Source of the DNA: Bactrocera neohumeralis
Lineage: Eukaryota; Arthropoda; Insecta; Diptera; Tephritidae
Assembly (NCBI RefSeq): GCF_024586455.1
Contig: NC_065919.1
Location: 21,012,017-21,076,016, forward strand
DNA length: 64,000 nt
Reading direction: 5' to 3'
Shown: piece after piece, positions 58,250 to 64,000 of the stretch
Numbering within the stretch: the stretch's first letter is position 1
How the letters are laid out: each line of letters opens with the position of its first letter
The notes under the pieces: generated by a model
Told to the model about the DNA's origin: nothing
The model's database searches: none
The model's input: the letters and a program-made list of their open reading frames with translations, nothing else
Position numbers and translations under genes: made by a program

Positions 58250-59840
58250 AATCTTTTTCTATTAATTCGCCGACTTAACAAACTGTCCTTGTATTTATCG
58301 CTGCTTTGTAAATCCAATTCCAGCACTTAACTAACGCCCAATTAATGAATGCGCCTTCGTCTGCGTCGGTCTTTGTGGAAATTTATGCGCCAAGGCGTTA
58401 AATGAAATGGAAAAAAACTCAAATGAAAAGATTGCAGAAGAAACTTAAAACTATTGCCATATACTATCTACGATATTGGCATCAAAGTGTGCTGATCAAT
58501 GCTTCTGAGTGTTGCATATGCAACGAATTGTGGCATGAAATCGATTAAAGGCAGCTTTTGATTGAAGTAATTGTAGCAAAAAGCGAGGGTTTCGAAAAGA
58601 AAATATATAATTGTGAAATGAAGCAAGGCTTTCTAAAAGAAACACACATACACGCACACGCACACGTTATTGTTATTATTATTGCCTTGTTGACTGCTCG
58701 CGATGCCGCGTCTGTCACCGGGCAACGCGCAGTGACCATAATTAAAATATCCTAATAAAATTCACAGCACGTGCTCGCAGGCGACATCGATATCATCATT
58801 GAAATTAATATTGCATGTGCTACAAAAACAATAGCAATAACAACCATGCCGCCCTACATGCCTACACATGTTGGCTGCCACATTGCATGTTGCACATGTG
58901 CGCTTTACGCCAGCTGTGGCAAGCAAATATTTAGTTGCAAATGCTTGCATTTACATTTGCGCATGCGCAACAGGATATTATGCCACACCATGGCCAGCCG
59001 GCGAAGATGATCGACCGCCGCAGCGCTGCGGCCGGTGCGCAACCAATGCTAATGCCTTGGCCCGCGCAGCACATTGGCATAAAACAAGAACAATAAATAA
59101 ATAATAAACTGCATATTGGTGGTGTTGGGGCGTTGGAGCGGCACGCGGTGCAGTGGTTCGCTGTGGCTGGCTGTTGAAAGCGCGCAAATGTTGTAAAACT
59201 TTTAAATAAATGAAAATCTTAATACGCACTCATTTCGTGGCCGCCGGGCAGTGTTGGCAGGTATGCATGTGTGAGTGTGTGTGGGTATCAGAAGTTTGTA
59301 TAGACATACATACATACGTATATAAGGGATACTGGAATTTTAGGTTCATTGAGATCGTTTGGCAAGTTTTTAATTTGCGAAACTCAAGAATTTACCGCAC
59401 AATAGTCTTATGTAATTTTAATGGAGCATTTGTGCGGAGTGAATATGTGAGCGCATAATTCGGTGGTTAAAAAATGATATATTTTTTTAATTTATATCCT
59501 AACAGACCTGACCCCACGTCATCCCTAATATCGCATAAAAATCTCCTTCATTCATCTTCTTTAATTTTAAGTAGCATTTCGTTATATTCTCTCATTGCGC
59601 AACTAAATTCATACCTAAGCTTGGACAGCCTGTCAGAATTGGAACGTCAGGCGCGTTGAAACTTTCGCCTCAATCGGCTGACAGTCCTCTTCTTCGAAAT
59701 TAACTCAGGCGTCAGCCACTTAATTTTTCTGGCCGTAAAACTTTTACGTTTTCTAGGTAACCTATCGTTTACAAAAAGGTTTACCTAGAACTGGCTCTCT
59801 ATAGGCTGTGTCAAGTGAGGAAAGTTCTCTGATTGTCATT
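58250..59840. other. repeat-poor non-coding island
   Basis: Contains ACGC/ACAC runs (58640-58665), ATTTGC/TGCAAAT-like words and a CG-dense stretch at 59000-59170. Overlapping frames on both strands, none convincing. Confidence 0.3.
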
Positions 59841-59845
59841 CAATT

Positions 59846-61110
59846 GTGAGTGGCCAGAAACGATTCTTTTACATACGGCTCAAGCAGCTCACGACTTCCA
59901 GTCTGAAGTATCAAGTATCCTCTGGGTAGCCAAAGAACATCAGTTTGAAGGCGAGTTAAAGTGAGAAGGCGAAGTATCACTCTCCAGGAACAAGGACTGA
60001 GACGAGTAGGTCCTTGTGGCATTTACTACAGTGACCATATAAAGGAGCGCAAGTTCGGTGTGGGATTCGTGATGGGAAAGAGACTCCGTCACCGAGTACT
60101 GTCATTCACTCCGGTAGAAGAACGTCTAGCTACAATCAAAGCGAAGTTCTTCAACATATCGCTGAAGAACGATGTGACAAAAAATGTCTTCTATAAGCGT
60201 TTGGAGGGCACCTATGAAAGCTGTTCCGCTACAATGTCAAAATCGTGCTTGGCGACTTTAAGGCAAGAAAGGTATCTTTGGCACTACGGTCCCTAAATTC
60301 AGCCTCCACAATGAAACATCACCCAATGGGTAGAGCTGATGGACTTCATCGTACCCGAAATATGGTTATCTTCCAGCATAAGAAAATTCATGAAGATACC
60401 TGGCTGTCTCCGGATTGAAAAGACACCAAACAGATCGATCATGTTGTGCTAGACGGAAGACACGTCTCCAGTGTTTTAGACGTGCGTACGCTCCGAGGTC
60501 CTAACATCGACTTGGACCACTATCTTTTTGCAGCCAAGATACGCACAAGCCTCTGTGCAACAAAAAACGCACGCCAACAAACACAAGGAAGGGTCGACGT
60601 CAAGAAGCTGCTCTCAGAACAGACAGCCGAACGATTTTCTACTCGACTTGCATTCCTGCTCTCTGAGAGCACTCCTCAGCAACTCGGTATAAGAGAACTG
60701 TGGGATGGCATTTCAAGCTCCTTACGTACAGCTGTAAGCGAAGCCCTTGGTTTTCGGAAAAAGCAAAAGAACAGCTGGTACGATGAGGAGTGCCGTGTCG
60801 CAGCAGAGAGAAAACAGACTACCTTTCTTGCAACGTTACAGTCGACCAAAACACTTGCGGGATGGGATAGATAACAAGAGTTGAAGGGGGAAGCATGACG
60901 CATTTGCAGACAAAAAAGTGAGAGACCGAAATACGAGAGAACGAAGAGCTAGACAAGCTAGTCGACAGGGGTAATGCTCGAAAATTCTACGAAAAGATGT
61001 GACGACTAATAGAAGGTTTCAAGACCGGAGCATACTCCTGTAGAACTCCACCGATGATGATGGAGCAGACGGCGGTCAGCTTGTCAAGTTCTTCGTACTC
61101 ACGCATTTCG
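59846..61110 (+). pseudogene. non-LTR retrotransposon 5' leader and endonuclease/RT-spacer region
   Basis: Leader shared with 44690 runs to about 59995, then LRRVGPCGIYYSDHIKERKF, GVGFVMGKRLRHRVLSF and ERLATIKAKFFNIS (APE-type endonuclease), LGDFKA.. near 60250, DQIDHVVLDGRH-type words near 60430, then LDVRTLRGPNIDLDHYLFAA (catalytic SDH changed to LDH), FSTRLAFLLSEST, LGIRELWDGISSSLR and KKQKNSWYDEECRVAAERKQ. Stops and frameshifts throughout; RT is absent. Confidence 0.85.
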
Positions 61111-61549
61111 GTTCAGTTTTAGTTAGACTTAAGATTTTATTACTTATTGTTAGGCTCAGAATAATAAGATTCAATAAATAAATATACAAATATTATCAAA
61201 AAAAAAATTTGTAAAATAACAAAGTGCTTATTCCAAAAATAAAAATATTTGTACTAGATTATATTTTTAACTTTCTCAATGTACGATGAAAATTTAGTTC
61301 CACAGTTTTCTAAGCAAGTTTTGATTCATTTGGAGTTGTACCCACTGTCACAACGCAGCTTTTATCGACTCTTGGGTTGAATTTTCCTAGAAAATTAGAA
61401 ATTTGCAATGAATTTATCATATGCAACAGTTTGTGCAAATAATTTTTGCCATTGGCAATATGGCTTGCATAAGTGTTTTTAACTTTTATTGTTTTAAAAA
61501 TTAAATAAAAATATTTGTAGGCTTTATTTATATACATATATACGGTATT

Positions 61550-61960
61550 TCTTCAACATATACGTGGTTGGAAGCGCACTCACAGACACCGCTAAACGCC
61601 CATGCACTTGCTGTCTGCATTTTAAACAGCTTGCCACCTCTCGGTTGCACCTTCCCCGCTGTCAAAATTTACATCCGAAAAAATGCAACGCGCAGACTTT
61701 ATTTGTGGTTTGTTTGTACGCATTTTCTTGCTTTTTGCTGATTTTTCGATGCTTTGTTTCATTAGACAATCAGGGCGCTGTGTTATTGTCGTCGCTTTGG
61801 CCAGCCGCGCGTAGACAGTAATGACAGCTCGTGTGATTTACGCTGTTGGCAGTTGGATAGGCATGCGCAGGAATTTCACGTGCGAGTTTTTTTATATTGT
61901 TTTGCTGGAAATGAAATTGTAAGTAAAGGGCGGTAATTTGAGAGAGCTTTTGAGAAAGCT
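61550..61960. other. GC-richer island, no gene seen
   Basis: Plus frame 61564-61821 is open but without a domain. The sequence is free of recognisable transposon motifs. Confidence 0.3.
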
Positions 61961-62284
61961 AATGGTCTTATCTTAATATTTTGTTTAAGGAGAGATTTTT
62001 TGCTTGGTTCGGGCATAAGTTTTACACACCATTTCATTCAGTTGTATTCTTTAACATTTGCAGAGAAACACTTTAGTTCTAAGACTAAATTTCAGACTTC
62101 GATTTCAAATATATCAGTGTGGAAAGTGCTAGATGAAGAAGCACAAAATTGAAGCTACCTCTTGATAATAATAAAAAAGTATTTTTGCCCGGAGAACTAC
62201 ACTTTGTGCTCTTAATTCTATATAAAATAAAATAAAATCTTAAAACTTCCAGAGACCTAATTTCTAAAGATTAGGTTTTATAAT

Positions 62285-62823
62285 GGGTTGTCAAAAAAGT
62301 CTTGCGGTATTTTTATTGATTTTTTTTTTATTGAAATTGAAATGAATTTTTGATGACTCATGTCCAACTCTTGACCGATGCTACGGCTGCTACTATGCCG
62401 GTTTCTTTCGACCAATTCAGCGATTTTATCGCAATTTTCGACGACAGGCTTTCCGGAGCGTGGCGCATCTTCGACCACCTCTACACCAGAACGAAAACGT
62501 TGAAACCATCGTTGTGAGGTGGAAATGGAAACTGTATCGGGTCCATAAACTGCACAAATTTTATTGGCGGCTTGAGATGCATTTTTGCCTTTATCGTAGT
62601 AGTACTGTAAAATATGCCGTATTTTCTCTTTATTTTGCTCCATGTTTGCGACGCTATAACTCATGAACGACTTAAAAGCAACGACAATCAATCAAACACT
62701 TGTTAGCGCGTGAAATGAGCTTTCCAAAAAGGTATAGCATGACCCGATGCGTCGAATAAAACTAGAACCACGCACTTTCAGCGCCAACTAGCGAAAATAC
62801 CGCAATATTTTTTTGACAACCTA
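62285..62823 (-). mobile_element. short mariner with both inverted ends and only the DNA-binding half of transposase
   Basis: Ends gggttgtcaaaaaa..cttgcggtattttt (62285-62314) and its reverse complement at 62792-62822 form terminal inverted repeats of about 30 bases. Minus-strand ORF 62691-62278 reads MEQNKEKIRHILQYYYDKGK, ASQAANKICAVYGPD, SQRWFQRFRSGVEVVEDAPR, SGKPVVENCDKIAELVERN, the paired helix-turn-helix of mariner transposase, then runs straight into the other terminal repeat (IPQDFFDNPL). All three catalytic acids are deleted. Confidence 0.88.
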
Positions 62824-63168
62824 TTATTTCTTTGTTGCATGATTAAATGAGATCCTCCACCGATTTCTAGTCCGTTTACCGACAAATATGTAGAGGAACC
62901 TACTCATTCGGTCATTGTGACGCCATTTACGGTGACTCCTCGAAAAAAGGTGTGCCCGCGATCTTTACAGGATCCATCTAAAGTGAAAATATACGTGTAT
63001 TAGTTAAAACTTTAACTTAGAATTTGAGCAAAGGAAAAAAACTGAAAAGTGGATTTTCGGCAGACATTTTTTTAAAAAAGTGAAAATTTCAGTAAAAATT
63101 TCATGACATTTTTTACATTCACATTTGATAGCTCTCGGCAACCCGAGTTTTTGCATTAATATGCCACA

Positions 63169-63570
63169 ATGGATAAACAAGGTTTTATCATTTCACTCCG
63201 TAGTTCAATCCACAGACATCCGAGTGCACCTTGTCATAAGTCAGTGAAAACGATAGAAAAATCCATGAATTGGGCTTCTAATTGCTTCCGCATCCACCGT
63301 ATTCTCCAGATCTTGCCCACAGCGACTATTTCCTATTCTCAGATCTCAAAGGAATGCTCGCTGGGAAATAATTTTCGTCGAACGAAAAGAGGACCGCCGA
63401 AACTCAGGTCTCTTTTGAAGCAGGACAAAGCGTACTACAAAAATGGTATTAATGTTTGAGGTACCTTTGAAAAGAACTAAGTTGAATAAAAAAAAAACGA
63501 ATTTTGCCCAAAAAATGTGTTTTACCATGGTAGGCTGGGGACTTTTCAATTGACCTGTTATAAAACCTTA
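63169..63570 (+). pseudogene. mariner transposase C-terminal fragment
   Basis: Alternating plus frames give APCHKSVKTIEKSMNWAS, LPPHPPYSPDLA-type words (asYSPDLAHSDYFLFSDLKGM), MLAGK, then DKAYYKNGI and KKRILPKKCVLPW. This is the third catalytic block and C-terminus of a mariner different from the 62285 element. Confidence 0.7.
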
Positions 63571-63699
63571 ATTGCCAATGACTTCTTTTAATTTTCAATG
63601 GGTTTATATATAAGAGATGTTTGATAACCGAATTCAACGCGATGACTTAAGCTGTTGGACATTTAAACGAGGTTATGTTATATTTATGGTTGAAGGTCT

Positions 63700-64000
63700 T
63701 TCCAACTTAGTGGTACTGCGTCGAATACTCTCAGAGGTGTAGTGTTTTCATCCATTCGGACGACATGACCTAGCCAGCGTAGCTGTTGTCTTTAATTCGC
63801 TAAACTATATCAACATCCCGTACAGCTCATTGTTCTATCGAATGCGGTATTCGCCGAGGCCAATGGCCAAGGACCATAAATCTTCCGCAGAACTTTCTCT
63901 CGACAACTTGAACGTCTACTTATCAGATGTTGTCATCGTCAATGCCTCTGCACCATATAGCAGGACGGGCATGATGAGTGATTGGTAGAGTTTGATCTTT
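63700..64000 (-). pseudogene. non-LTR ORF2 3' end fragment, running off the window
   Basis: Minus strand: KIKLYQSLIMPVLLYGAEAL, TMTTSDK, a broken RESSAEDLWSL (family RKILRKIYGP), GEYRIR, NNELYGML and LARSCRPNG (family LGHVVRMN). Same family as 45000-45310 and 48366-49010. Confidence 0.8.

Overview
The window is very AT-rich nuclear DNA from an insect, almost certainly a higher fly and plausibly a tephritid fruit fly. The reasons are the close match of the exons to Drosophila gilgamesh as I remember it, the many TACATACATATGTA runs, the small phase-0 exons, and the mariner-like and non-LTR remnants. The genus cannot be fixed from the sequence. There are no operons, no prokaryotic features and no CRISPR array.

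Region 1 (1 to about 41.6 kb, + strand) is the 3' two thirds of gilgamesh (gish), the fly casein kinase I gamma. Eight constitutive exons (4479-4630, 7098-7212, 9023-9291, 9359-9529, 17693-17773, 22689-22787, 32891-32997, 33180-33231) join in one frame: 2 leading bases plus 348 codons including the stop. They carry the kinase domain from the hinge onward and the Cys-Cys-Cys-Phe-Phe basic tail. The ATP-binding N-terminal exons lie upstream of the window. The introns hold three further phase-0 coding-like segments: cassette candidates at 15550-15627 and 18312-18377, and a terminal-exon or small-ORF candidate at 28952-29083. The last intron has two in-frame acceptors 24 bases apart. The gish stop is TGA followed by CTAG, the classic leaky context, and the same frame stays open for 68 coding-like codons to a TAA at 33436. 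The rest of the introns is A/T lattice DNA, microsatellites and small repeat elements. A long AT-rich presumed 3' UTR follows.

Region 2 (42.7-43.9 kb, + strand) is a complete single-exon ChaC-type glutathione-specific gamma-glutamylcyclotransferase with long N- and C-terminal extensions and a probable 76-base intron in its 5' UTR.

Region 3 (44-64 kb) holds no intact gene that I can support. It is a graveyard of non-LTR retrotransposon pieces (5' leader, endonuclease, reverse transcriptase, RNase H, 3' ends with an AAG-repeat tail) and Tc1/mariner-type transposons. One of these is a short mariner deletion derivative with both inverted ends. Two diverged copies of an undescribed-looking repeat element, each with eight GTTGCCA boxes, flank a GC-rich block. 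Islands of more GC-rich, repeat-poor DNA between the transposons may be regulatory sequence.

The most promising biology is the diversification of the gish C-terminus: stop-codon readthrough, alternative acceptors that change the number of cysteines at the lipid-modified tail, a possible truncated isoform lacking that tail, and two optional linker exons.
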